64,000 nucleotides of DNA, taken from assembly GCF_018717645.1 (NCBI RefSeq), contig NZ_JAFLHG010000016.1:1-64000 (forward strand), written 5' to 3'. Position numbers and translations under genes: made by a program. Each line of letters starts with the position of its first letter. Position 1 is the stretch's first letter. Positions 9,181 to 16,890 of the stretch are shown one piece after another. This stretch comes from Microbacterium flavum. Its GTDB lineage: Bacteria; Actinomycetota; Actinomycetes; Actinomycetales; Microbacteriaceae. The notes under the pieces were generated by a model that saw only the letters and a list, made by a program, of their open reading frames with translations, was not told the DNA's origin and searched no databases.

Positions 9181-10626
9181 CTAGTACACCGTCGAAGGCG
9201 TCTCTTCGACCGAGAGGTCGGACGGGTCGGGGGCGCCGGGGTCGGGCAGGGGGGCAGGCCCTTCGCGCACGGTCTTGAAGATGAGGCCGAACTCCACGAT
9301 CGCCAGCGAGAGGTACACGAGGGTGAAGGCGACGAGCGAGATGAGGACCGTCCAGCCGGGGACGTTCGGCGAGACGCCGTCCTGCGTGAGCATCAGCCCG
9401 AAGACGATCCACGGCTGACGGCCCATCTCGGTGAAGATCCAGCCGACGAGGATGCCGAACAGCGCCAGCGGCGCCTGCCAGATCGCGAGCTTCCACATCC
9501 ACCCGGCAACGGGGCGCTTCGCGCTCTTTCGCGTGACCCAGAGGCCCGCGGCGGCGATCGCGGTGGCGAGGATGCCGAAGCCCATCATCCAGCGGAACGA
9601 CCAGTACGTGACCCACAGGATCGGCGCGAAGTTGCCGTCCACCTGATCGGCGAACTGCGGGAACATCTGCGTCGCATACAGGTGGTTGAGGTCGTTGATG
9701 CCTTCGACGCAGCCGGTGAAGTCGTGCGTCGAGAGGAACGCGAGGGCGTAGGGGACCCGGAGCGACCAGATCTCACCCGTGCCGTCGGGGGTGCCGATCG
9801 AGAAGATCGAGAAGGAGGCATCCGCCCCGCAGGCGGAGTTGAAGAGCGCCTCGGCGGCGGCCATCTTCATCGGCTGGGTCTCGACCATGACGAGGCCGAG
9901 CTGGTCGCCGGAGAGGAAGACGGCGACGAAGCCGATGATCATGCCCCACAGTCCGAACTTCAGCGCCGGGCGCATGGTCTCGAGGTTGCGCCCGCGGGAG
10001 AGGTGCCATGCGGCCGCCGCGATCACGACGCCGGCGGAGAACATCAGTGCCGCCGAGATGGTGTGCGGGAACTGGGTGAGGGCGACCGGATTGGTGAGGA
10101 CCGCCCCGAAGTCGGCCATTTCGGCGCGGTGTCCCGAGGCGGACATCTGGTAGCCCTTGGGGTTCTGCATGAACGCGTTCGCGGCGAGGATGAAGTACGC
10201 CGAGAGCCACGTGCCGACCACGGTGATCCAGATGGTCGCCAGGTGCACGCCCTTGGGGAGCTTGTTCCACCCGAAGATCCACAGGCCGATGAAGGTCGCC
10301 TCGAAGAAGAAGGCCATGAGGCCCTCGAAGGCCAGCGGGGCGCCGAACACGTCGCCGACGAAGCGGCTGTAGCTCGACCAGTTCATGCCGAACTGGAACT
10401 CCTGCACGATCCCGGTGACGATGCCCATCGCGAAGTTGATCAGGAAGATCTTCCCGAAGAACCGGGTGAGGTGCAGCCACGTGACGTTCCCCGTGCGGTA
10501 CCAGATGGTCTGGAAGATCGCCACGAACAGGGACATGCCGAGGGTGAGGGGCACGAAGATGAAGTGGTAGAGCGTCGTCAGGCCGAACTGCCAGCGGGCG
10601 AGCAGCAGCGGATCCAGGAAATCCAT
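9181..10626 (-). CDS. cydA: Cytochrome bd oxidase subunit I
   Basis: 481 aa haem-bearing subunit that oxidises quinol and reduces O2. Haem ligands are recognisable by alignment to the family: His in LYHFIFVPLTLG (residue 21), His in FPHTISAALM, and Met in FWSFRxM-type WSFRWMMGFG. The quinol-binding loop begins with ETQPMKMAAAEAL and is short, lacking the long insert of the E. coli enzyme, so this is the S (short Q-loop) class common in Gram-positives. It has an SD (GGAAGGACCGAG) before ATG 10626. First structural gene of cydABDC; 148 bp separate it from the upstream regulator. Confidence 0.96.
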   Translation of the reverse strand: MDFLDPLLLARWQFGLTTLYHFIFVPLTLGMSLFVAIFQTIWYRTGNVTWLHLTRFFGKIFLINFAMGIVTGIVQEFQFGMNWSSYSRFVGDVFGAPLAFEGLMAFFFEATFIGLWIFGWNKLPKGVHLATIWITVVGTWLSAYFILAANAFMQNPKGYQMSASGHRAEMADFGAVLTNPVALTQFPHTISAALMFSAGVVIAAAAWHLSRGRNLETMRPALKFGLWGMIIGFVAVFLSGDQLGLVMVETQPMKMAAAEALFNSACGADASFSIFSIGTPDGTGEIWSLRVPYALAFLSTHDFTGCVEGINDLNHLYATQMFPQFADQVDGNFAPILWVTYWSFRWMMGFGILATAIAAAGLWVTRKSAKRPVAGWMWKLAIWQAPLALFGILVGWIFTEMGRQPWIVFGLMLTQDGVSPNVPGWTVLISLVAFTLVYLSLAIVEFGLIFKTVREGPAPLPDPGAPDPSDLSVEETPSTVY

Positions 10627-10679
10627 CTCGGTCCTTCCTCATGGTCGGGAGGTCTGAGCCCCCGTCTTCCTTGTGACTG

Positions 10680-10710
10680 AAGGTACACAGGGAGTGCTCA
10701 GGTCTGTCAG
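10680..10710 (-). promoter_or_regulatory. Candidate cydA promoter
   Basis: Reading on the minus strand, CTGACA (10705-10710) is followed after 19 nt by TACCTT (10680-10685), about 54 nt before cydA. The spacer is longer than ideal. A GTGGGC...GCCCAC inverted repeat with an A-rich loop lies just upstream, around 10714-10734, and could be a weak terminator of the regulator gene or an operator. Confidence 0.3.
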
Positions 10711-10774
10711 GGGTGGGCCGTGAAAAAGCCCACGACCCGGGTGCGGGACTCGGGTGTGCGACCCGGAGCGCGGG

Positions 10775-11398
10775 TCAGGGCTTCTGCGCGGCGTGCAGCA
10801 ACTGGACGATGCACTCGCGCGGGTCGCACGAGGAGCGCATCCCGTCGACCGACAATGGGCCCTCTGCGGAGCTCAGGACGCTCTGCATGATGCTCAGGTG
10901 CACGCTGCAGAGGACGTCGCGGTGGGATGCCTGGGACGAGGCGTGCGCGCAGGGGGTCAGTTCGACCGTGAGTTCGTCCTCGTCCACGAGGGGGTCGAAA
11001 CCGGCATCCACGAGGTCCTCCACGAGAGCATCGATCTGGTGGAGCGCGGCCGTGTCGAGTTCGGGCGCGGAGCCGGGGATGACGCGGCGCATGAGGTCGC
11101 CGCGGTCGGCGGCGGCACGGGCCTTGCGCCGCTGCACGGGGCTGCAGGAGGTGACCCCGTCGGTCGCCGAGTAGAGGACGCGGGGGCGCCCGCGGGTCGT
11201 CCGATGCTCGGTCTCGGAGACGACGTAGCCGTCCTCCATGAGCCGCTGGAGGTGCTCGCGCACGGTATTGGGGTGCAGCCGTGTCGCGGAGACGAGCTCG
11301 GAGACGGTGCGGTGATCGCGATCCTGCACGAGATGGAGGATCTCGACGCGCGAGTAGCTGGAGATAGCGCTGTAGCCCGTGGGGCGACCTGTGGTCAT
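10775..11398 (-). CDS. Winged-helix transcriptional regulator with C-terminal Cys cluster (SufR/COG2345-like)
   Basis: 207 aa. N-terminal helix-turn-helix (about 20-75: SELVSATRLHPNTVREHLQRL with wing TRGRPRVLY). The C-terminal half carries CAHASSQASHRDVLC (C-x13-C), then SVHL, and SSCDPREC near the end, the arrangement seen in ArsR-like regulators of the SufR type that hold an Fe-S cluster or metal. Same strand and immediately upstream of cydABDC, so I infer redox or O2-linked control of the oxidase. The start is ATG 11398; an in-frame GTG at 11431 would add 11 residues. The start codon lies in an inverted repeat GTGGT-ATG-ACCAC preceded by AATAAT, a possible autoregulatory site. Confidence 0.85.
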   Translation of the reverse strand: MTTGRPTGYSAISSYSRVEILHLVQDRDHRTVSELVSATRLHPNTVREHLQRLMEDGYVVSETEHRTTRGRPRVLYSATDGVTSCSPVQRRKARAAADRGDLMRRVIPGSAPELDTAALHQIDALVEDLVDAGFDPLVDEDELTVELTPCAHASSQASHRDVLCSVHLSIMQSVLSSAEGPLSVDGMRSSCDPRECIVQLLHAAQKP

Positions 11399-11512
11399 AC
11401 CACTATTATTCACGGCATCCTCGGAGAACACCAGCGTCGATGCCCGGGGGTTTCTTCCGGCCCGACGGAAAGCGCGTCCGGGGCATTCAGCGGGATCTCG
11501 GTGAGCGGGTCA

Positions 11513-11518
11513 TAGAGT
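11513..11518 (+). promoter_or_regulatory. -10 hexamer TAGAGT, leaderless arrangement
   Basis: TAGAGT ends 6 nt before ATG 11525. It drives the esterase gene, divergent from the cyd regulator. Confidence 0.5.
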
Positions 11519-11524
11519 CGCCGC

Positions 11525-12820
11525 ATGGATCTGACGCGGCTGCCGATCGCCGACGGCGCCGTGCCCGTGACGGTCTTCGTGCTCGCCGTCGCCCTCATCG
11601 TGGTGCTGGCCGTCCGTCGCTGGACGCCGCGCGCCCTGCTGTGGGCGGTGGGGGGTGCGATTCTGGGCGCCGTGCTCGGCTACGGCGCCTACCGCGTCGT
11701 GAACGTGACGAATGTCTTCGGCGACGCTGCTCCGACCTTCGTGTGGCACTGGGCCGCCGCGGCCTTCGCCGCCTCCGGGTTCGCGCTCGGCGGTCTGGTC
11801 GCTGCCCGCGCCTGGCGGAGGGTCGTCTCGATCGTCGCGGTCGTCGTGTTCCTCCTGGCGGGCGTGCTCGGGGCGAATATGCGATTCGGTCTCAATCCGA
11901 CCCTCGGAAGCCTCTTCGGCATCACCTCCACGATCGACCTGCCCACGGACAGCGGCGACGCCACGGGGGCTCCGTCGACGCCGCTCTACGAGTCGTGGAC
12001 GTCGCCGGCGGGGATGCCGGCGGTCGGTCAGCGCGGGAGCCAGACGATCCCCGCGACCGTCTCCGGCTTCGACGCCCGCCCGGCGGGCATCTACCTGCCG
12101 CCGGCGGCGCTCGTGAAGGACGCGCCCGCGCTGCCCCTCGTCGTGATGATGATGGGGCATCCGGGGGGACCCGACGGGACGGTCATCAGCGACGTGCTCG
12201 ACACGTTCGCCGCGCAGCACGCGGGTCTCGCGCCGATCGTCGTCGTCGCCGATCAGCTGGGCGCCGCGGTCAACGACACCGCGTGCGCGGATTCGGACGC
12301 CTACGGCAAGGCCCGCACGTACGTCACCGTCGACGTCGTGAACTGGGCCATGAAGAATCTCCACGTCATCGACGACCCGGCCTACTGGACGATCGCGGGA
12401 TATTCGAACGGAGGCGGCTGCGCGATCACCTTCGGGGCGCAGGATCCGCAGCTGTGGAAGAACATCTTGGACGTCTCGGGCGAGCCGTTCCCCGGCTCGG
12501 AGCAGCCGGCGAACATCACGAAGGTGATCTACGGCGGCAACGGGGCGGCGTTCGAGGCATCCAAACCGGTGAACATCCTCGCGGCCGCCGCACCCGGGAG
12601 CTACAGCGGGATGACGGCGGTCTTCACGGCGGGGTCGGCCGACCCCGAGTACATGGCATCCGCGGACACCGTGGCCGCCGCGGCGCGCAGCGCGGGGATG
12701 ACGGTCGTGCGTGCCGACGTGCCGGGCGCCGGCCACACGGGCGATGCGCTCTCGGGAGGGCTCAGCGCGGGCTTCACGGTGCTTTTCCCGGTGCTGGGTC
12801 TGTCGGCTCCGGCCGGCTGA
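11525..12820 (+). CDS. Membrane-anchored alpha/beta-hydrolase (esterase/antigen-85-like)
   Basis: 431 aa. Four hydrophobic helices in the first 130 residues, then an extracytoplasmic alpha/beta-hydrolase domain (about 165-431). The nucleophile elbow is GYSNGGG and a C-terminal GAGHTGD supplies the probable catalytic His. This layout is seen in actinobacterial esterase-family proteins related to mycolyltransferases; the substrate is unknown and no mycolate genes are nearby. Its last 47 bp overlap the 3' end of the convergent P-loop gene. Confidence 0.85.
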   Translation: MDLTRLPIADGAVPVTVFVLAVALIVVLAVRRWTPRALLWAVGGAILGAVLGYGAYRVVNVTNVFGDAAPTFVWHWAAAAFAASGFALGGLVAARAWRRVVSIVAVVVFLLAGVLGANMRFGLNPTLGSLFGITSTIDLPTDSGDATGAPSTPLYESWTSPAGMPAVGQRGSQTIPATVSGFDARPAGIYLPPAALVKDAPALPLVVMMMGHPGGPDGTVISDVLDTFAAQHAGLAPIVVVADQLGAAVNDTACADSDAYGKARTYVTVDVVNWAMKNLHVIDDPAYWTIAGYSNGGGCAITFGAQDPQLWKNILDVSGEPFPGSEQPANITKVIYGGNGAAFEASKPVNILAAAAPGSYSGMTAVFTAGSADPEYMASADTVAAAARSAGMTVVRADVPGAGHTGDALSGGLSAGFTVLFPVLGLSAPAG

Positions 12821-13379
12821 GCGCCGTCGCCGCCAGGGATCGGAGCCACTGCTCCGCCTCACGCACGGAGCCGAGGCGGACGATGTGGAGGTCGTCGTAC
12901 CGGGCGGGGAGCAGCGGGATCCGCTCCGCATACGTCCGTCTCGTCGACCATGCCCAGCGCACGATGTGCTCGGGGTCGGTGAAGAAGGTGCGCAGCGGCG
13001 GCTCGACGTTCCCGTTCCAGAGCTCCTCGCGGCGGAGACGTCGCCGCAGGGTGCGGCGGATGACGCGGGGCAGCGTCACGCGGAGGAACGGGAGGTCGAG
13101 CCACACGAGAAGCTCCGCCCGCTCGGCGAGGAGCGGCCGCGCGTCGGAGTACTGCCATTCGGTGATCCACGCGTCGCCCGCCACGAGCCCGCGGACGTCG
13201 GACAGGAACTCCGCGCGCGGCTCCCACCCGCTGCCGTGATAGAGCGCGTCGATCTCCGTGTGCGGCACGCCGAGAAGGTCACCGAGGCGGCCGGCGAAGG
13301 TCGTCTTGCCGACGCCGGAGACGCCCGCGACGAGGATCCGTCGCGGGCGTCCCGGAAGGGGGTCCTGCGCGCCGAGCAT
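12774..13379 (-). CDS. P-loop nucleotide kinase-like protein (FlaR/adenylate-kinase-like AAA)
   Basis: 201 aa. Walker A GVSGVGKTT at about residues 19-27, a substrate-side W-E-P-R-A-E-F segment, an Arg-rich lid-like stretch (RVIRRTLRRRLRREELW) and a TRRTYAERIP motif typical of the small kinase-like family once called DNA topology modulation (FlaR) proteins. Phosphate acceptor unknown. The Pro-rich C-terminal 15 residues lie in the overlap with the convergent esterase. Start ATG 13379 is supported by TAGACT 7 nt upstream. Confidence 0.85.
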   Translation of the reverse strand: MLGAQDPLPGRPRRILVAGVSGVGKTTFAGRLGDLLGVPHTEIDALYHGSGWEPRAEFLSDVRGLVAGDAWITEWQYSDARPLLAERAELLVWLDLPFLRVTLPRVIRRTLRRRLRREELWNGNVEPPLRTFFTDPEHIVRWAWSTRRTYAERIPLLPARYDDLHIVRLGSVREAEQWLRSLAATALSRPEPTDPAPGKAP

Positions 13380-13386
13380 GACGCGG

Positions 13387-13392
13387 AGTCTA
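13387..13392 (-). promoter_or_regulatory. -10 hexamer TAGACT, near-leaderless
   Basis: On the minus strand TAGACT lies 7 nt before ATG 13379 of the P-loop gene, within the tail of the duplicated monooxygenase fragment region. Confidence 0.45.
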
Positions 13393-13398
13393 CGGGGG

Positions 13399-13499
13399 CT
13401 AGCCTTGCGTGTTCGGCTTCCATCCGAGTGCGGGGGCGACGTGCGTCGCGAACTCCTCGACGATGTGCAGGTTGAAGGCGACGCCCAGCTGGTTTGGGA
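13399..13499 (-). pseudogene. Duplicated 3'-end fragment of the luciferase-like monooxygenase gene
   Basis: About 98 bp (13402-13499) match 14021-14118 at a fixed offset of 619 bp with about four differences. On the minus strand it encodes QLGVAFNLHIVEEFATHV and then APALGWKPNTQG followed by TAG (13399-13401). The full gene instead reads KPNAQG and continues for 13 more residues. The fragment therefore looks like the ancestral gene end, now separated from its gene by the GNAT cassette. No start codon or independent function. Confidence 0.85.
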
Positions 13500-13502
13500 G
13501 GA

Positions 13503-13967
13503 TTAGGCGAGCTCAAGACATAGGAGTCCCTCGCGGTCGTCCCATGGCACGGCCGAGACGAATCCGAGCTTCTTATACAGCTGGATCGCCGGTTCTCGCC
13601 ATTCCCACACTGAAAGCCGAACGGGACGGTCGATGCCCCGGAGAGCCTCGCCGATCAGGGCTGATCCGACACCGCGACCTCGTGCCGCAGGTGTCGTCCA
13701 GAACCGCTTGATCTCCGAAGCTCCTGAAGCGGAAGCTCCGACTACGACTAGCCCGCAGTCCTCTCCCTCTGCATTTGCCACGATCACGCGCAGCCCGTTC
13801 AACGACTCGGCGGGGTGGGCCACCTCTTGCCGATACCGTTCGGGCAGCGGATCGGTGGGTGGCACAAGACCGTGCTCCGCTTTCTCGGTCTCGGTCTGCC
13901 GGAGGTAGTCGTCAAGGAGCGACGAGACAGAAGCGCTGTCTTCCGGGAAGGACGCCTGTCGAAGCAC
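13503..13967 (-). CDS. GNAT family N-acetyltransferase (inserted cassette)
   Basis: 154 aa GNAT domain: acetyl-CoA loop TPAARGRGVGSALIGEAL, then VWEWREPAIQLYKKLGF (motif B) and a final strand. It lies exactly between the two copies of the monooxygenase 3' end; its TAA stop is 4 bp beyond one copy and its start abuts the stop codon of the full copy. The start is uncertain: GTG 13967, or CTG at 13979 giving an LSTIVLRQ N-terminus that overlaps the upstream TGA. Hand-counted G+C over 13501-13970 is about 63%, lower than most neighbours. I infer acquisition by recombination; substrate unknown. Confidence 0.8.
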   Translation of the reverse strand: MLRQASFPEDSASVSSLLDDYLRQTETEKAEHGLVPPTDPLPERYRQEVAHPAESLNGLRVIVANAEGEDCGLVVVGASASGASEIKRFWTTPAARGRGVGSALIGEALRGIDRPVRLSVWEWREPAIQLYKKLGFVSAVPWDDREGLLCLELA

Positions 13968-13976
13968 GATCGTGCT
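13963..13976. repeat. 14-bp perfect palindrome at cassette junction
   Basis: AGCACGATCGTGCT spans the boundary between the monooxygenase stop codon (TGA, minus strand 13978-13976) and the GNAT start. Its position at the exact junction suggests either an operator or a recombination scar. Confidence 0.6.
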
Positions 13977-15061
13977 CAGAGGGCGCTCCCCGTCTCGTTG
14001 AGGGAGTATCCCTCGACGGGGCCTTGCGCGTTCGGCTTCCATCCGAGTGCGGGGGCGACGTGCGTCGCGAACTCCTCGACGATGTGCAGGTTGAAGGCGA
14101 CGCCCAGCTGGCTGGGGATGGTGAGCATGAGCGTGTCGGCGTTCATGACCGCGGCATCCTGCTGCAGCTGCTCGACGAGCACGTCGGGCGATGCCGCGTA
14201 CGTCTTGCCGAAGGTCGAGCGGAAGCCGTCGATGTAGCCGATGCCGTCGCCCTCCTGGCTGTGTCCGAAGTAGAGCTCGTCCTCGGCGGTCGTGATCGGG
14301 AAGACCGAGCGGCTCACCGAGACGCGCGGGGTGCCGGGGTGTCCGGCCTCGGCCCACGCGGTGCGGAAGCGATCGATCTGCTCGGCCTGCAGGATGTCGA
14401 AGGGGCGTCCGTCCGCCTCCGTGACGAGCGTCGAGGACATGAGGTTCAGCCCCATGCGCCCTGCCCACTCCGCGGTGTCGCGAGAGCCTGCCCCCCACCA
14501 GATCCGGTCTCGGAGTCCGGGCGACTGCGGTTCGATGCGCTGGAGCCCGCCACCCGAGCCGGCAGGGCCGCCGCCGAACGGCGAGTTCGGGTCGCGCTCC
14601 GCGATCCCTTCGCCGCCGATCGCACGCCAGAACTGGTCGAAGTGCTCGCGCGCGAGATCGGCGCCGCGCGGGTCCGCCGCGGTGTAGCCGAACTTCTCGT
14701 ACCCGCGGACGACCGTCTCGGGTGACCCTCGGCTCACGCCCAGCGCGAGGCGTCCGTCGGAGATGAGGTCGACGGCGGCCGCCTCCTCCGCGAGGTAGAG
14801 CGGGTTCTCGTAGCGCATGTCGATGACGCCGGTGCCCATCTCGATGCGCTGCGTCTTCGCCGCGATCGCAGCCAGCAGAGGCATCGGCGACGCCTGCTGC
14901 CGCGCGAAATGGTGCACGCGGAAGAAGATGCCGTTCGCGCCGAGCTCATCCATGCCCTGGGCGAGGTCGATCGCCTGGTGCAGCGAGTCTCCGGCGGTGA
15001 GCTCGCGACCCCCGCCGAGCGGGCCGTAGTGTCCGAACGAGAGTGTTCCGAAGCGTTGCAT
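13976..15061 (-). CDS. LLM-class (luciferase-like) flavin-dependent oxidoreductase
   Basis: 361 aa TIM-barrel flavin monooxygenase of the bacterial luciferase superfamily: QRFGTLSFGHYGPLGGG start, RVHHFARQQASPMPLLAAIA, and the GVSRGSPETVVRGYEKFG flavin-phosphate segment. The last 13 residues (PVEGYSLNETGSAL) are an extension absent from the duplicated gene end at 13399, so the C-terminus was probably remodelled when the GNAT cassette arrived. A -10-like TACGGT sits 10 nt before ATG 15061 on the minus strand. Substrate unknown. Confidence 0.88.
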   Translation of the reverse strand: MQRFGTLSFGHYGPLGGGRELTAGDSLHQAIDLAQGMDELGANGIFFRVHHFARQQASPMPLLAAIAAKTQRIEMGTGVIDMRYENPLYLAEEAAAVDLISDGRLALGVSRGSPETVVRGYEKFGYTAADPRGADLAREHFDQFWRAIGGEGIAERDPNSPFGGGPAGSGGGLQRIEPQSPGLRDRIWWGAGSRDTAEWAGRMGLNLMSSTLVTEADGRPFDILQAEQIDRFRTAWAEAGHPGTPRVSVSRSVFPITTAEDELYFGHSQEGDGIGYIDGFRSTFGKTYAASPDVLVEQLQQDAAVMNADTLMLTIPSQLGVAFNLHIVEEFATHVAPALGWKPNAQGPVEGYSLNETGSAL

Positions 15062-15079
15062 GATGGCTCCAACCGTACG

Positions 15080-15116
15080 CCGGGCGGGTCTATTCCGCTG
15101 AATGGATACCGCCCGG
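15080..15116 (-). terminator. Hairpin between FBP-domain gene and monooxygenase gene
   Basis: CCGGGCGG (15080-15087) pairs with CCGCCCGG (15109-15116), and the inner TATTCC/GGATA adds further pairs. It starts 1 bp after the FBP-domain stop codon and precedes the monooxygenase promoter. GC-rich without a U-tract, as is common in this phylum. Confidence 0.5.
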
Positions 15117-15117
15117 C

Positions 15118-15624
15118 TCAGAGGCCGTCGCGGACGGCGCGCACGAACCCCTCGACGCTCTCGCGCATCGCGATGATGCGGCCCGCGCGCGCGGCCTCCC
15201 GGTCGAACCCGGTGTAGGCGAGCGGCGGGAGCTTCCGCGCGTTCTCGTTGCACTGGAATCGATCGCACGCGAGGGTGCCGACCGTGTCGCCGCGCCGGCC
15301 GGCATCCCCGACCCGCTTCGCGGTGAACAGGAGCACGTCGTTCGGGAGGTGCACGTCGGCGCACCAGGCGCACTGGGCGCGCGTGCGCGGCTTCGATTCG
15401 GCCTGCCGGAGGAGGAGCCCCGTCGGGACCCCGTCGAGCTCGGCGACGACATAGCCGACGAGGGCGAGCTTGCGATCACGGGCCCCGTAGAAGTCGCGCG
15501 CGTCCCACGGGGTGTCGGCGAGATCCGACGGGAGAGTGAGGTTCTTGCGCTCGGACTGGGTGACGTTGATGAGGGAGGCGCGGATCTGCGCCTCGGTGAG
15601 GGCGTGCATGGCGATGACTTTCAT
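15118..15624 (-). CDS. FBP-domain zinc-binding protein
   Basis: 168 aa. The C-terminal half holds two cysteine pairs, CAWCADVH and CDRFQCNENARK, the four-Cys treble-clef zinc site of the FBP C-terminal domain (relatives are elongation-factor-G-binding proteins, e.g. fusidic-acid-type FusB/FBP). The N-terminal part (HALTEAQIRASLINVTQSE) matches the helical start of such proteins. Probable ribosome/EF-G-associated factor, inferred from family only. Start ATG 15624; a second ATG five codons in is possible. Divergent from the aldo/keto reductase. Confidence 0.85.
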   Translation of the reverse strand: MKVIAMHALTEAQIRASLINVTQSERKNLTLPSDLADTPWDARDFYGARDRKLALVGYVVAELDGVPTGLLLRQAESKPRTRAQCAWCADVHLPNDVLLFTAKRVGDAGRRGDTVGTLACDRFQCNENARKLPPLAYTGFDREAARAGRIIAMRESVEGFVRAVRDGL

Positions 15625-15880
15625 GAGGATCGATGCGGGTGCCGGGCGTGGCCGTCGGCATCCTGAGAAGGGTTCGTCGAAGCGGCGCCGCGCGTGGGAG
15701 CACGGGGCGCCGGATCGGGATCATCTCTCGTCGGCGAGGAAACCGCCGACGACCTCCCTCTGGCCGCACGGGCCGCTCATGATCTGCACCCGTCCAGCGT
15801 ACGCGCGTCTCGACTGCGCGTCTCGGCCCCGCCCGACCTGCGGAGGAATACCGCGCGGTTCGGCGTGCTTGGATCGGAGT

Positions 15881-16831
15881 ATGACCCGCATCGGAACCAG
15901 CGACATCGACGTCTTCCCGCTCGCCCTCGGCGGCAACGTGTTCGGGTGGACGGCGGACCGCGACACGTCCTTCGAGATCCTCGATGCCTTCCACGCGGGC
16001 GGCGGCGACTTCATCGACACCGCCGACTCCTACAGCGCGTGGGTCCCCGGGCACGAGGGTGGCGAGAGCGAGCGCATCATCGGCGAATGGCTCGCACGAC
16101 GGCGCCCGGACGGCGTCACCGTCGCCACCAAGGTCAGCCAGCACCCGGCCCACAAGGGACTCTCCGCGGCCAACGTCCGCGGCGCGGCCGAAGCCTCCCT
16201 CGAGCGGCTCGGCGTCGAGGCGATCGACCTCTACTACGCGCACTTCGACGACACCGAGACGCCCCTCGAGGAGACGGTCGCCGCCTTCGGTCAGCTCGTC
16301 TCCGACGGGCTCGTGCGGTACACGGCCGTGTCGAACTACTCGGCGGAGCGCGTCCGCGAATGGGTGCGGATCGCCCGCGAGCTCGGCGTCGCCGAGCCGG
16401 TCGCCGTCCAGCCGCACTACAACCTCGTCCACCGCGAGACCGAGGACGACATCGTCCCGGCGGCCGAGGAGCTCGGGCTCTCGCTCGTCCCGTACTTCGC
16501 TCTCGCGAAGGGCTTCCTCACCGGAAAGTACCGGTCGACCGATGCCGCGGGGCACACCTCTCCCCGTGCCGAGGGTGCCGCGACTTACGCGACGCCGCAG
16601 GGGCTGCAGATCCTCGACGTGCTTCAGCGCGTCGGTGACGCGCACGGGGTGTCGATGGCATCCGCAGCGCTCGCCTGGCTGCGCGCGAAGCCGACGGTCG
16701 CCGCCCCGATCGCCTCGGCCTCGAAGGTCGACCAGGTCGCCGACCTCCTCGCCGGGGCGACGACCGACCTCACCCCGCAGGAGGTGGCCGACCTCGACGA
16801 GGTCTCCGAGTGGACCCCGATGGACATGTGA
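15881..16831 (+). CDS. Aldo/keto reductase
   Basis: 316 aa NADPH-dependent (beta/alpha)8 reductase. The catalytic tetrad can be read as Asp and Tyr in FIDTADSYSAW, Lys in VATKVSQH and His in YYAHFDD. The NADP-binding C-terminal segment is PIASASKVDQVADLL. SD GGAG lies 5 nt before ATG 15881. Likely a general carbonyl reductase; no neighbouring pathway identifies a substrate. Confidence 0.92.
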   Translation: MTRIGTSDIDVFPLALGGNVFGWTADRDTSFEILDAFHAGGGDFIDTADSYSAWVPGHEGGESERIIGEWLARRRPDGVTVATKVSQHPAHKGLSAANVRGAAEASLERLGVEAIDLYYAHFDDTETPLEETVAAFGQLVSDGLVRYTAVSNYSAERVREWVRIARELGVAEPVAVQPHYNLVHRETEDDIVPAAEELGLSLVPYFALAKGFLTGKYRSTDAAGHTSPRAEGAATYATPQGLQILDVLQRVGDAHGVSMASAALAWLRAKPTVAAPIASASKVDQVADLLAGATTDLTPQEVADLDEVSEWTPMDM

Positions 16832-16890
16832 CCACCGGCCGATCCCCGAGCGTGTCGCGGGGGCTCTGACGCACGCGCGATGATGGCTTC

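Noticed and set aside
6179..9184. 1001-codon open frame on the plus strand
   Set aside because: Antisense across cydC/cydD/cydB, all of which have clear catalytic motifs on the other strand.
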